Positions 48,774 through 61,599 of a DNA stretch of 64,000 nt are shown here, piece by piece (positions within the stretch are counted from its first letter, which is position 1; each line of letters begins with the position of its first letter). Source of the DNA: Strongylocentrotus purpuratus (lineage: Eukaryota; Echinodermata; Echinoidea; Camarodonta; Strongylocentrotidae); NCBI RefSeq assembly GCF_000002235.5, contig NW_022145601.1, positions 2,678,016-2,742,015 of the forward strand, given 5' to 3'. The position numbers and the translations under genes are program-made. Below the pieces are notes generated by a model that was given only the letters and a program-made list of their open reading frames with translations, had not been told where the DNA came from and searched no databases.

Positions 48774-51700
48774 ACCCACATCGATGTGATTGGAGATGTC
48801 ATGAAGACATTTGATAAATGTCTCCTCTCGTCATCATACCTGTCATGTGGGTTGTACATGGTACATAACGTACAGTTACTATGGTTACAGGTGGCAAGAA
48901 GAGTATACCTTTATAGATAACTACACTATAATGCAATAGTACAGATATTGGATGACTGTTGGACAGAATGAACATTGTTATGCCCAATAAAATAAACATT
49001 ATCCTCAAAATCTAATTCTTGTATCATTAACCGACTTTGATAGGATGAGGACTAAGCTATTGATACAATTAGAAGGGGGTATATGATGGGGAAGGTTGTG
49101 ATACTCCTTACGTGATTCTTTGCCCCTCCCATATGAGTCGAAGGTGGTATATCTGGGAATACGTACATTATTGTCACTCCCTCATAGTGTAATAATGGGA
49201 GGAGCCCATCAATGTAGGAGCACTGCATATATATGCCACTAGCTAGGCTCCTCCCTGTCACTGTATACCTGCATGGGTATGCAGGGGAGGGACCCATTTG
49301 AAGATGATGTTCCGCGTTTCCCCTCCCCTTCTAGCTTACAACAGATAATGAGAGGAGCAATTGGTTGAAGCTCCTCCCTATCTGTATATATGCATGGGTA
49401 TGCAGGGGAGGGACCCATTTGAAGATGATGTTCGGCGTTCCCCCTCCCCTTCTAGCCTTCAACAGATAATGAGAAGAGCAATTGATTGAAGCTCCTCTCT
49501 ATCTGTTGTGTTAAAGGATGGTTATACAGGGGAGGGGTAAATTCTGACACATTTTGCCTTTTTTATCATCCATTGACTCAGGATGAGGGTATTCCCTACC
49601 ACTGTCCTCTAATTCCTTTTGTTTAACTCAACTAGGAGGGGCTCCGTTCTCCCATCCTCACCCCCTTCAATTTAAAAAAAAATGTTGTTTTGACCAAACG
49701 CCCCAGCCCTCTAAGGGCAAAGGCCCTATAATTCCAAAAGAGAATCCCAGTATACCTTGCTTGCCACCTGTAGTAAACAATTTAAAAAAATGATTGAAAA
49801 AGGTGCAGGTATTTCAATGCTAAACCATCCACTGTATGCAAACGATAAGGATATTTCTATCCTAAAACCACCAAAAACCAGTGGGGAGAAAAGGTGCAGA
49901 AGAACAGGCTACATACTTGCCTGGCTGCACCAAGCTGGTATGTCCTACAAGATTAATGTATCTTCATTGTTATGTAAAAAGCATCAGTTTAATTGTCGTA
50001 AAGTGAGAGAGAGGTGATGCACTGACTTGATAAAAACATATAAGCCAATTTGAGAAAACACTATACATTTCTCCTATTCCCCTCTCCCACATATTCTGCT
50101 AACATCTTTACATCACATCTTGAACATAGAAATGTGTTGTAATAGTAGAACATTCATTACCAATACGACAAACATTGTTGTATGGTAAGAAACTGTCTAC
50201 CAAAAAATATATATACTCTCTCCTATAAATATACAGTGGATGGCACTATACCAGTCATACATTCTTTTAACCATGGAGACCAACACATTTTATTCATGAA
50301 AGCTTTCAGCCATTATGTAACCACGTTTCTCATATATCATATTTCTGTAAAGTGTTTAGAAACATCGCAGATGTGTAGACACTATAGTATTATACCATCT
50401 GATGATCACCATTATAGTGCAAACATCTGTTTTGAGATGAACAAAACAAGGAGCACTAAAAAATTGCCAGTTACATGGACAGGCACCTTGCCTGTTATCT
50501 CCCGGTATAAACCGCCAGATGAAGCAGATGAGACTGCTTAGTGGGAACGTGATATTGTATGGCATGGTTAAAAGAATGAATGCAATTTGCGATATAGCTA
50601 CGCTTGTGACAGTTCCTAACTCACCAGTGGTACACACGTATGCATCCATGAATATGGTACATACACCAAGCCAAGCTAACAAGCAAGCTTAGGCCAGGCT
50701 TCAGGAGGACTACAGCCTCTATCCTCATCGAAATGAGGGCTCCAGGATCTATTAACAGGAGAATATGGGGACCTACAATCAAATTATATTACAGTATATG
50801 AATTGTTACTAACAATTATAGAATTATAGAATGATATGGGATAAAAGAGTTCCCAACATACTATGGCAAATTAGAAGTGTCGTTAATACAATATCAGGTA
50901 TGGCAATCATCCCTTTAAAGATATAAGTACAAGAATAAAACAGGAAACTTGCGTTGCCTTTTAATGTGTTCATATTCAAATTTAACAATGACATAGCTCT
51001 TTCACAACAAAGGATTCAGCTTTTTGTATATTTTTTTGTATATCAATCTACATTATGATAACAAGTATAGCATGATAACTAGTATGACAACCAGCGAAGA
51101 ACAGAAAGTATGATAACAACTTAAATATGACAACAAAGTATGTAATGCTCTAACTGAGTTCATGATATCAATTATCAAATATCAATATCAATATTGAAGA
51201 AATAAGAGTTCATCAGTTTTTGTACAAGAGCAAATACTGGAATATATAATATACAAATTGATGATAAAAAACAATACATACAAAATTTCCCACTTGCAAG
51301 GTACAATAAAACTTTTCATGCCAGAATATATTTTTTTCTTTTCTAGTTCTCTCACAACACTAGGAATTAAAGCTTGGCACAATGATGCACAATTGTTATC
51401 ATTTGTTATGGTATTATTACTCAACTTAATTAACACTTCCACGTCTGGAAATGAAAAAATAAGTTGCTGATGCAAAAGAGTTTACTCACCCACGTCTGGG
51501 TTCATACACCCTATTGCATATTCAGGATTAAATTACCTGCTGAAACAAAGAAAGATTTTGAAAAACTGTTTTGTTTGCAATTTAACAAACAGTTCTTCCA
51601 TGTATAATTCCATATTGTTGTGCTGAGACTCATAAGCAACAAGTGACTGAGAATAAATTCTATCTTCGTTCCCGAGATGGAATTTATCTCAGATTAGTGA

Positions 51701-53246
51701 TTTTTCATTTTCCTTAAATTCCTCTATCTGAAATTCTATGCTTAAACATTGCAAGTAGGATGCTTAAACATTGCAAGTAGGATGCTTAATAAAAAAAAAT
51801 CCAACTGATCAAGCTTTAGATGCAAGACAAATGAGACATTTCGTACAATAAGAAAATTCGTACATTCATATAGAACATTATACATTTCAATGTAATTTGC
51901 ATAGCCTTAGCAAAAATACTTTAAAATGCATACATATGAATATCAATTTCTAGAATTTTGCAATACTGCTACAATAGTAAGAAATACTGTTCAATTATAT
52001 AATGGCACTGATACTAGTTACCATCCATTTACAGATATATAGAATGAAAGAATACATGGAAAATATAAGCCATAATTATCGAGGTGATCATGAAATAACA
52101 TCACATATTCAAAACAATCTCATCAATCTGGTTTAGTCATTTCATGCCTTGTTTACACTTTCTTGATTATTTCAAAACGGTTTATTAAACAATAAATGTC
52201 ACAGCCATGTGACCGAATTGACCAGTTCATGGTTAGTACAATATGTCTGAAATGACCCCGAATATCCACAGATCTCCAAAACATGAAGAGGTCCCACTTT
52301 GTACATTTTGAAATATTTAATCCTACAGCGATGGAGGTGATACATATTTGTTTCGCCTTTTCAAAGAATACTTCAACCTGTGTATCATGGAGTGCACTGC
52401 TTGTGCATGAATGAATAATGATTACATAACTTTCATGAGCAACTATCCAGTATTTAGTCTCCGTGTATTTCACAATTTGTTCTGCAATGACCTTTATCTG
52501 CTCATGCTTAGACTGCAACCGTGAACTGGCTTAATGCACAATTATGTCAGAGCTACAGATTATCTTACGATATGGTGATTGTGGCAGGAACTGTTACCTA
52601 TTATCATTAATAATGCAACGTGTACTGTGAACAAAATGGTACTCTTTTCAATAGGAATTTACAGGTTGCTCTAGCATAAATCTGTATTTGATTACTGATT
52701 TTAAAGTATTTGTTTCTTTGTTTGTCTTGTATGTGTAACATTAATTACTTGAATCGCTTTAGGCAATATGGTACTGGTAAGATATATTGTATGTATATAT
52801 GACACTGAAAAGGCTATGCTTTAAACAAATTCCAGATATATTGGATTGAGTATATACGAGCAATATTTACGTCCCAAATATAAAGAAAATATGTAATAAC
52901 TAAATAAAAAAATCGAAAAAAATCGAAACATTTGAGTTATAATTACAAAGAAATAAAAGGAAAATGGAGGGGTTGGTGCTGTGAATATAATGTAAAATAT
53001 TCAAAACATGAAATCGATGTTAATGAATCAAAAATAGTCCATGCATTGGGATACTAGCAATCTTTCCATAATTGTGATGGAATCTACATGTATAGGAAAG
53101 TTTTAAAATATAATATCTAGATTTAAAAGTCCTAGATTACAAAAAGTGAGAGAGAAAAACAGGGGAGTGGCTATTACTTAATCTGAAACCTAAATAGCAG
53201 TTTAAAGTTGATATATTTCTATAAGTATAATTATAGTGTAATGGAC

Positions 53247-53278
<32 letters not shown>

Positions 53279-54439
53279 ACATCTTTTGATTTGAATATGA
53301 TGTGCAATAAACAAGGAAATCTTACGTTTAAAAGTCTTAACTATAAACAATAATAGAGAGATGGTCGTTCCTTTCAATATGTTGTACAGTGTTAAAAAAC
53401 AGTAGAAAATGAGAAAAGAGCTTGCTGTGAATCCGCTAGAATGTACTATTAAAGAAAAATATTCAAATGAGTAAATCGAAATTCAAAATCATTAAGACTA
53501 ATGTAATACATTTTAGACATTAGATTTTGTCTTGTTCACTTATCAATGTCTTAAATGGATAATAGGAATACTTTTAAATAAACCGGACATGTAACATCCA
53601 CAAATTAAAGTAAATCAATTTTACAAGTAAGAACTACACAAGTTAATAGAGGGAGACAATGGGAATACACTACTTCCTGAAATGAATCGGAAAAAAAATA
53701 TTTTAAACACGTAAATCTTTACCTCTAACAAATAATAGAGTGTCAAACAGAAAACAAGGATAATTTGTCTTGAGTCTAATTAGCAGTATTCAAAGAAGCA
53801 AAATCAAGAAATTTGAGAAATAATCATTAGCAAAAAAAGAGAGAGAGAGAGAAAGAGAGAGGTATCTAACCACTGTATTGGAGTATTTAAACAAGCAAAT
53901 CAATGTCATAATTGTGAAATATAAGAGAAGAGGGAAAGCCATGTGTATTGTTATTTGAACCTGATATACAAAGCAGAAGAAAAAAAGAAGAAGAGATATA
54001 GAGAGGGAGGAGGAATAGAGGGAGATAGTTCTTGTTTTGAACATGGTATTACAGTATTCAAACAAATAAATCTGACGGTTGAGAAGGAAAGAAAAATGAT
54101 TCTAATTTTAAATGTTATGTTTATGATTTAAAATACCATTCTTTTCAGACTTTACATTTCTAAGAGTGCTCTAAATAATTATGGAAATGAGCAAATTAGA
54201 TCGTTAAAGTCACGAGTATGAGGTGTATGGCTTAAAGAAGAAAACAGAATCATTCCTTTTCTCTTCGAACTTGGGTTAATGTAAACGTGTAATGAATATC
54301 ACTTTGTAAAAAGTACCATTGCTTTAAGATTCAGAAAATTTGATCGCAACTACACTACAAAAATGAACTCAAGGGAGATGTCAATACCCTTTAGTATGCC
54401 CTATATAGTCAGGTGGCTTAGCGAAATTATCGTTACTCG
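48774..54439. other. AT-rich region without recognised genes
   Basis: Outside the 121-bp repeats I find no domain, tRNA or convincing splice structure. The longest unexplained open frames are 50182-50541 (+, 119 codons), 50682-50356 (-, 108 codons, hydrophobic) and 52518-52153 (-, 121 codons, starting MQSKHEQIKVIAEQ). None has a motif I recognise. Short tandem items include a 24-bp duplication near 51740-51787 and a GA run at 53249-53272. A loose motif ATTCAAAnnAATAAATC recurs near 53463, 54057 and 54954, hinting at degenerate repeats. Confidence 0.5.
49150..49515. repeat. 121-bp tandem repeats
   Basis: Two clear units begin with GCATGGGTATGCAGGGGAGG at 49271 and 49392. They share ACCCATTTGAAGATGATGTT, CCCTCCCCTTCTAGC, ACAGATAATGAGA and GAAGCTCCTC. 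A partial unit precedes (49200-49270) and a degenerate one follows (49500-49540). Confidence 0.85.
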
Positions 54440-54830
54440 GCGGATAAAAGCGCCATTTTTGGTACAGGGCTTCCTGAGCACCTACTAAACAATATTAGCC
54501 TAGAAGCCTTCGGTACAAACATAATATAAAGATGTGGGGCGGGGGCGTCATCCCGGAGCCCCTAGATATTTTATAACGAAAAATACCATTGATTTGTTGT
54601 TGTACGAATGTAATTTTTGGTACAGGGCCTTTTAGGACCTTCTGAACAATGTTAGGGTTGGAGCCATCAACAAAACATTTATATAGGTGTGCTTGGGCGC
54701 GGGGGCGTCGTACCGGAGCCCCCATAATATATATCATGTAAGATCACATTGGTTTGTGGTTGTACGATAGCCTGTTTTTGTACAGCCAGGGCTTCCTTAG
54801 GACCTATTAAAGATAGTAAGGTAGAACATT
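54440..54830. repeat. About 160-bp tandem repeats, 2.5 units
   Basis: TTTTTGGTACAGGGC and its variants recur at about 54454, 54617 and 54774, each followed by CTT(C/T)(C/T)(T/G)AGGACCT-like and GCGGGGGCGTC with CCGGAGCCCC blocks. No gene is seen. Confidence 0.8.
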
Positions 54831-55559
54831 TACAGGAATAATAAAGACCCTATCCATTCAAAAATAAAATAATATCGAATACAAGAAATACAAAGATGTG
54901 CATTATTTCCGTATTAAATATGAACAGTGATGCCACAGTTTATGATACATTATTCAAACAAATAAATCTAGATAAAGTCATAAACTAAAATTCAAACGAG
55001 CAAATAATTAAGAGTAAGACGATAAGGATATAATGATTTCTTGTGAAACTGAGAAAATACTATAACAAAACATGCTAAAACAGTAACTTTTAGTAAATGA
55101 AACAAATTCGGAAATCAATTTTTTGAGAAGAACGAAGATCCCAACACTTACGCAGACCCTTTTCAGTTTTGTTAAGATGAAGATGGGGTATGGAACGGGT
55201 CTCACATTCCTGGGTGAAAGTCATGTAAAAAGCTTTCCAATTTGGTTCCTTTCACACAGATTTCTATTGGCTTCATTTTACAGTTCTGTATTGAATTATA
55301 TATCAAACAATAGCATAATAGAAACAGATCATAATTGATTTGAATCTGGCATTAATAATATTAATACAAAAAAAATAAAAAAAAAAATATAATAATAAAA
55401 TAATAATGGAATCTTGTATAGCTCTCAGGTCAGTCAGACCCTAGAGGTAATTTGTATAATCTTACAAACAAGAATCAAATTGGAAATCATAATTCACTCA
55501 CAGGGTACCATCTCCCAATGACAAACACCATGAAATACAAAAACAGATACAATTTAACG

Positions 55560-56547
55560 GAAAGAAAACTAGCAACTGACAGGGAGTGCCTTTCGCCCAC
55601 AATTTAAGGGACATTGCCAAGTAGGCTCATAATTCAAAGATCACCATCTCCCAGCCAGTGAAGACATAACATAGCACCATTAATACCTCCCAATAAAAAA
55701 GCTATATCTTAAAATGAAAGAAAATTATCACATGAATGGGGGTGCGGTTCGCCCACAATTTAAGGACAGTGCCCAGTAGACTCATGATTCACAGGTCACC
55801 ATCTCCGAGCCACTGAAAACATAACCTAGCACCATGAATACCCCCCCCCCCCTAAAAAAATGTAATATCTTAAAATAAAAGAAAATTTGCCCATTACTGG
55901 GCGTGCCGTTGGCCCCTATTTAAGGAAAAGTGCACAGAAGGCCCATAACTCACAGGTCACCAACTCACAGCCAGTGAAGACCTAACCTAGTACCATGAAT
56001 ACCCCCCCCCCTAAAAAAAGAAAAAAAGAAGAAAGATGTAAAATCTTAAAATAAAGAAAATTATCACATGACTGGGCGTGCCGTTCTCCCACAATTTAGG
56101 GACAGTACCCAGTAGCTCATAATTCACAGGTCACCATCTCCCAGCCAGTGAAGACCTAACCTAGTACCATGAATATCCCCATCCCCCTAAAAAAAAAAAA
56201 AGAAGAAAGAAGCAAAATCTAAAAATAAAAGAAAATTATCACATGACTGGGTGTGCCGTTCTCCCACAATTTTAGGAACAGTACCTAGTAGGCTCATAAT
56301 TCACACGTCACTATCTCCAGCCAGTGAAGACCAAACCTAGTACAATAATACCCCCCCTCTCCTAAAAAAAGAAAAAAAAAGAAAAGAAGAAAGAAGTAAA
56401 ATCTTAAAATGAAAGAAATTAGCACATGACTGGGCGTGCCGTTCTCCCCAATTTAAGGGACAGTACCCAGTAGGCTCATTATTCACAGGTCAACATCTCC
56501 AGCCAGTGAAGACCTAACCTAGTACCACGAAACCCCCCCCCCCCGCC
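55560..56547. repeat. About 170-bp tandem repeats running into the assembly gap
   Basis: At least six units, starting near 55573, 55737, 55897, 56070, 56245 and 56425, share GGGCGTGCCGTTCTCCCA, CACAGGTCACCATCTCC, CAGCCAGTGAAGACCTAACC, TAGTACCATGAATACCCC and an A-rich AAAGAAGAAAGA link. The array is cut by the gap and does not resume at 57048. Confidence 0.9.
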
Positions 56548-57047
56548 NNNNNNNNNNNNNNNNNNNNNNNNNNNNNNNNNNNNNNNNNNNNNNNNNNNNN
56601 NNNNNNNNNNNNNNNNNNNNNNNNNNNNNNNNNNNNNNNNNNNNNNNNNNNNNNNNNNNNNNNNNNNNNNNNNNNNNNNNNNNNNNNNNNNNNNNNNNNN
56701 NNNNNNNNNNNNNNNNNNNNNNNNNNNNNNNNNNNNNNNNNNNNNNNNNNNNNNNNNNNNNNNNNNNNNNNNNNNNNNNNNNNNNNNNNNNNNNNNNNNN
56801 NNNNNNNNNNNNNNNNNNNNNNNNNNNNNNNNNNNNNNNNNNNNNNNNNNNNNNNNNNNNNNNNNNNNNNNNNNNNNNNNNNNNNNNNNNNNNNNNNNNN
56901 NNNNNNNNNNNNNNNNNNNNNNNNNNNNNNNNNNNNNNNNNNNNNNNNNNNNNNNNNNNNNNNNNNNNNNNNNNNNNNNNNNNNNNNNNNNNNNNNNNNN
57001 NNNNNNNNNNNNNNNNNNNNNNNNNNNNNNNNNNNNNNNNNNNNNNN
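56548..57047. other. Assembly gap (500 N)
   Basis: Exactly 500 undetermined bases, a conventional placeholder, so its true length is unknown. It adjoins a tandem array, which is the likely cause of the break. Confidence 0.98.
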
Positions 57048-57079
57048 AAACAAAGTCACCCTTTTTTATAGCCCATGGT

Positions 57080-58140
57080 CTCAGCTATAACATACCCTAA
57101 CTTGGGAGAAAACAGAGCACACATAAGATAGATAGTGCTCATAGATGAATGCCATGTAGATTCATGATGTGAACGAAATTCACCTTCCATAGACATAACA
57201 CGCAAATGACGAAAATTCTGACATGTGGCCTTTAACTGACTTTTGTACTATGATGACCTCATTAAAATGAAACTTAGTGAAAAGCGATCTTGTAGAGAAT
57301 TGCCTTATCTACAACATATCGACATTTCAAAGAGAATCGATGAATATTGAGAGAAATACACTACATTTTCCATAAATACAATGACGTCATAATATGCAAT
57401 TTTGTATTTTTGACTTCCAAGGCCATTATGATGACGTTAAGATGTACTTAATGGCCAAATGAGATATGAAATCATACCTCCGACTCATACTCTATCTAAA
57501 TATGAAAACAAAAATTGGCAATCCCTATTCATCCCAATGGACTTTTCATAGGCATGTTTTTGCCCATATATGCAATGTATTACAAAAATCGCGCGTACGG
57601 ACGGTTATCTTGAACGGACGCTCATTCCGTTTTTAATAGTGATAAAGAGCTAAACATGGTATCAAATTTTCCGGAAAAATATGAGGAATATTCGGTCAAA
57701 AGCTTTTGCGGAGAAATTATTTTTCGTTCGGCCGTGACGAACGAAAACGTGCAAAAATGCGTGTTTTGCGTGATTTTTTATGAAATGCTTATAATGGCCT
57801 GAAACGTATGCAAAAAAAATTTAAGACGATTTTGAGCAATTTAAAATTTTACGCGCGCATTAACGCGCGCGCCTACGCGTACGCGCATTTTTGCGCGCAT
57901 TTATTGACCTCAAATTGACCCGACGGATATTGATCTTAATCTTGATAAATATGAATGTAAAATTACTTTCCGTTATGAAGATATGATCATAAGTTGATTT
58001 TTACAAAATGGCGCCTGGATGACGTCACGATGACTTTGAGTCTTTGAAAAGTCACGCAGTTCTAAGTTAGACTAAGATCTATCATCATTGAAAGATTCAT
58101 AACAATGGCTTTATTCAGTCTTGAGATATCCTGCGAACAA
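57080..58140. repeat. Composite TGACGTCA repeat, copy 2 (no tRNA head)
   Basis: It begins after the assembly gap with TAGATTCATGATGTGAACGAA and CCATAGACATAACACGCAAA, continues through GACGTCATAATATGCAA, GCCATTATGATGACGTTA, two CG-rich alternating stretches (57589-57602 and 57850-57896), and GGCGCCTGGATGACGTCACG, ending at GATATCCTGCGAACAAATTC. Its left part matches copy 5, not copies 3 and 4, and it lacks the tRNA-like segment. Confidence 0.8.
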
Positions 58141-58199
58141 ATTCGAGGAAGAATAATAATAAATAATAATAATAATAAATAAATAACAATCTTGACGAA

Positions 58200-58290
58200 A
58201 TCAAAAGGTGATACGTTGACTTCGTTACGTATCACCTAACTAGACTTTAATTCGTCACTTAGACGATTTAGGTGATACGTATGATAATGG
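58200..58290. repeat. AGGTGATACGT hairpin block
   Basis: AGGTGATACGT and ACGTATCACCT flank a TGACTTCGTT loop, forming an 11-bp stem, and a third arm AGGTGATACGTA follows 50 bp later after AATTCGTCACTTAGACGA. The block follows directly after composite copy 2. Confidence 0.8.
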
Positions 58291-58659
58291 TTTACATAAC
58301 GAATAATGCATTACACGACATATTTTTTTGTAAAATGCTTCTCCCATTTATATGCTTCTCCCATTATGATCTATTCATATGTCAAGATTAAATTGTGTCT
58401 CCTTGATCATCATGGATCTAGGGAAGATAGATTGAAACAATATATGACCTTTGACCCGGTGCAGTAACCAGTTAAACATTTGACTCTAATTTACATCATG
58501 AAGAACACCTTTTGACGATTTTATCTTATTCAAAGAAATGAAAATGTAATTGATAAATGATTATCATCATTATGATAATGATGATTATGATCATCATGAT
58601 CATGGTCATGAGCGCGATCATGACATCTTATTGAAAAAATGAGGGTTGATTTAAATAGC

Positions 58660-60190
58660 ATATAGTCTCAGCTACAACATATTCAAAAATCAACAAAATC
58701 CAAGCAGAAATAACGGTGATATTGCTCGCAAAAGACAGGAATGTAGACTCCAGATTTGAGAAAAAGTCATCTCCCATAGGGATTACACGCAAAAAGTAAT
58801 GGATTAAGTGAAAAAGGGTAATAATAAAGTAAAAAGGGTTATTTATGACATTATTTGCGATTCTACGTGTTTAAATAATCAAAGGAGATGGTACAGTGAA
58901 GGTCAAAAGGAAAAAAAAGTGAAGCAAAAAATTGTTGGAGACACCCGGACTCGAACCAGGGATCTCGAGGTTGGAAGTCAAGTGCGTTACCGATATACCA
59001 AAACATCTCCCATAGCGATTACACGTAAACGGGAAATGGAATTCTCAATCCTACTTTGCAAGTGAAATATGAGCATGATCCCGGCATCTAATCGAAAAAT
59101 AAAGGGCAGACTTGTGATAGCTCATTGTCTCAGCTACAACATATCCGAAGCTCAGCGAAAACGAAGCTAAAACAACGGAGATTTTGCTCGCGAAAGACAG
59201 GAGTGTAGAATCCAGTTTTGAGAAAAAGTCATGTCCCATAGAGAATACACGCAAACTGTTAAAAATTGACATGCCTCCCTTAATTGCAAAAATACACCAT
59301 GATACTTTTGTCAAAAATAAAAATTGTGAATACTGCATTTGTAGAAAATTGTCTCAGTTAGAACATATCAAAATTGAAAAGAAAATTGATCAATATTTAC
59401 AGAGATACAATCAATTTTCCAAAAATATGCTGACGTCATAATATGCAAATTGAAATTTTGAGTTTGGAGGCCATTATGATGACGTCATGAGTTAATTGAG
59501 GATCAAATGAGACATGAAATCATATCTCCATTTCATAATCTATCCAAATATGAAAAATTATTAGGAGTTTCTTTCTATTTTAAAGAGTTACAATGAATTT
59601 TATATAAGCATGTTTTTGCCCATGTATTGTGGATAAAGATAACGCAAATCCGCGCGTGCTGTCAACTTTGACGGACGCTCATTGCGTTAATAAAAGGTGA
59701 ACAAATTATCAAAATGCTTGGAAAAATGTACCAAATATGATGACAGAAAAAAATCGGCGATTCTATGTCGCAAAATGCCAGTACGCGCGAAAACGCGCGC
59801 GCATGCGCGTGTGCGTAATTTTTTTATCAAATGCTCCATATGGCCTGAAACGGATGTAAAAAAAAATTGGGATGATTTGGAGCATTTTAATTTTTTTCGC
59901 GCGCGTAAACGCGCGGACATAAGCGTACGCGCATTTTTGCGCGCATTTATTGACTTGAAATTGACCGGACGGATATTGAGTTTAATCATGATAAATATGA
60001 ATGAAAAATGGCTTTCCTTTATGAAGATATGATCATAAGTTGATTTTCACAAAATGGCGCTTGGATGACGTCACGATGACCTTGACTGTCTGAAAAGTCA
60101 CACAGTTCTAAGTTAGACTAAGATCTATCATCATTGAAAGTTTCATGATAATGGCTTTATTCAGTCTTGAGATATCCTGCGAACAAATTC
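58660..60190. repeat. Composite tRNA/TGACGTCA repeat, copy 3
   Basis: It includes two related 5' sub-blocks (TCTCAGCTACAACATAT at 58668 and 59131; AAAGACAGG with AGACTCCAG or AGAATCCAG), then the shared core with TGACGTCA at about 59429, 59479 and 60066. Between the sub-blocks on the minus strand, 59010-58936, lies a tRNA-like segment with a seven-pair acceptor (GGAGATG with TGTCTCC-type 3' strand), B box GGTTCGAGTCC and loop CTTCCAA (Gly-TCC-like), with an imperfect anticodon stem. Copy 4 repeats all of this at +2943 bp. Confidence 0.82.
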
Positions 60191-60235
60191 GAGGAAGAAT
60201 AATAAAAATAAATAATAATAAAGAAAAATCTTGAC

Positions 60236-60382
60236 GAAATCAAAAGGTGATACGTTGACTTCGTTACGTATCACCTAATAAATAACAATCTTGACGAAAT
60301 CAATAGGTGATACGTAGACTTCGTTACGTATCACCTAACTAGACTTTAATTCGTCACTTTGACGAATTAGGTGATACGTATG
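60236..60382. repeat. AGGTGATACGT hairpin block, tandem version
   Basis: The same hairpin as at 58200 occurs twice in a row here (AGGTGATACGT, CTTCGTT loop, ACGTATCACCT), again closing with TTCGTCACTTTGACGAATTA and a final AGGTGATACGTA. It follows copy 3, so the hairpin is the natural 3' end of the composite repeat; copies 1 and 4 lack it. Confidence 0.8.
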
Positions 60383-60469
60383 CTCATGTGTAACATAATG
60401 AAGAACGCATTTTCACGATTTCATCTTTCGTTCACTATTCCCATTATGGTCTATCAATGAGTGAAGTTT

Positions 60470-61340
60470 GAACTGTAGGACAGAGGAAGACAGACCAAGA
60501 GAATAAGAGGGAGGCAAGGCAAGAGAGAGAGAGAGAGAGAAGGAGAGGGTGAAAGAGAAGAGAGATAGATAGATGCAGAGACAGAACAAAAAAGTAGAGG
60601 GGCAGAACATGAGGGGAGAAAGGAAACAGAGCAAGAGAGAGGGAGAGATGCAATTAAGAACAATGCCTTCCATTTTCTAGCACACATATGCTCTCGTGAA
60701 TACTGATCATGAAAGTGTTAACGATAATCAAAACAACGATTATGTTTATGAATACGTTGATGACGATATTACAATGATGAACATGATTAGTGGCACAGCG
60801 CCCCCTTCAGACTTTCGATAGAGGATTAAACTGTTTACTTATACTAAACAAGATCAAAACACTTTTTTAAAATAAATATTACAAAATGTATATAGTGATT
60901 TATTTAGTCCTGATTATATATAAAATATGAGTAAGATATTCATTTTGTACCCATCCATAATCCAACATCTATGATGTTAAATCTAGAAACGATTGTTAGT
61001 ATGCATGGCAGTGAATGGCCAAACGATAAAAATTGCCTCGAATTTCCTTGGATTAAATTGTTATACATATAAATGACACAAGCGGAGATGATGCAGAGTG
61101 AGAAAGGGGAGAGAGTAGAGAAAGAGAGAGAGAGACAGAGACAGAAGGAGACATAGCAAGAGAGAAAGAGGGAAATGGAAACAGTGAGAGGGTGAAAGTG
61201 TAAGAGAGAAGGAGAAGACAAGAGAGATGCAGATGAGAGAGACCAAGAGAAGGAGAGGGGCAGAACAAGACTAGGTGAAGAGAGACAGAGCAAGAGAGAA
61301 AAGAGAGAGAGGGGAGAGATGCAATTGAGAAAAATGCCTT
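60470..61340. repeat. GA-rich low-complexity tracts
   Basis: Two purine tracts, 60478-60660 and 61080-61320, consist of GAGA/AGAGAGG/ACAGAG-type repeats and share surroundings (a GATGCAATT segment, an AATGCCTTC segment, and TTTCTAGCA at both right ends), so they are duplicated copies of one roughly 650-bp segment. Long minus-strand open frames here are a by-product of the composition. Confidence 0.75.
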
Positions 61341-61599
61341 CAATATTTCTAGCATAAATAGCTAGGCTCTTAAATTACGATCATGACAGTGTGCCGAAAC
61401 TACCGTTGTGATATAATGATAATGTCATGCATACGATAATGACGATATTGATGATGATGAAGATGCCATGATTAAAAGTGGTATAGCGGCCCCTTCAGGG
61501 ATTCGATTGAGGATTGATAACTGACGTGTCACCTATGATTGAATTTTTGACTATGATTACGTCGTGATAATGTTAAATAGTCTACATAAATCTTGTGGG

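Noticed and set aside
50182-50682. Two opposing open frames of 119 and 108 codons as a possible gene
   Set aside because: No domain, no coherent splice sites, and frames open on both strands suggest chance in AT-rich DNA.
51188-51475. A possible exon after a TTTCATTTCCAG acceptor
   Set aside because: The acceptor-like sequence is attractive, but the 95-codon reading has no recognisable domain and no partner exon of matching phase.
56514-57059. A 181-codon open frame
   Set aside because: It is the assembly gap read as open sequence.
58936-59010. Functional tRNA-Gly gene on the minus strand
   Set aside because: The anticodon stem is imperfect and the segment is repeated at 61879-61953 and 3638-3712 with further decay, as expected for a repeat component.
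60413-61355. Open frames of 60-117 codons rich in Leu and Ser
   Set aside because: They are the pyrimidine strand of GA-repeat tracts and have no domain content.
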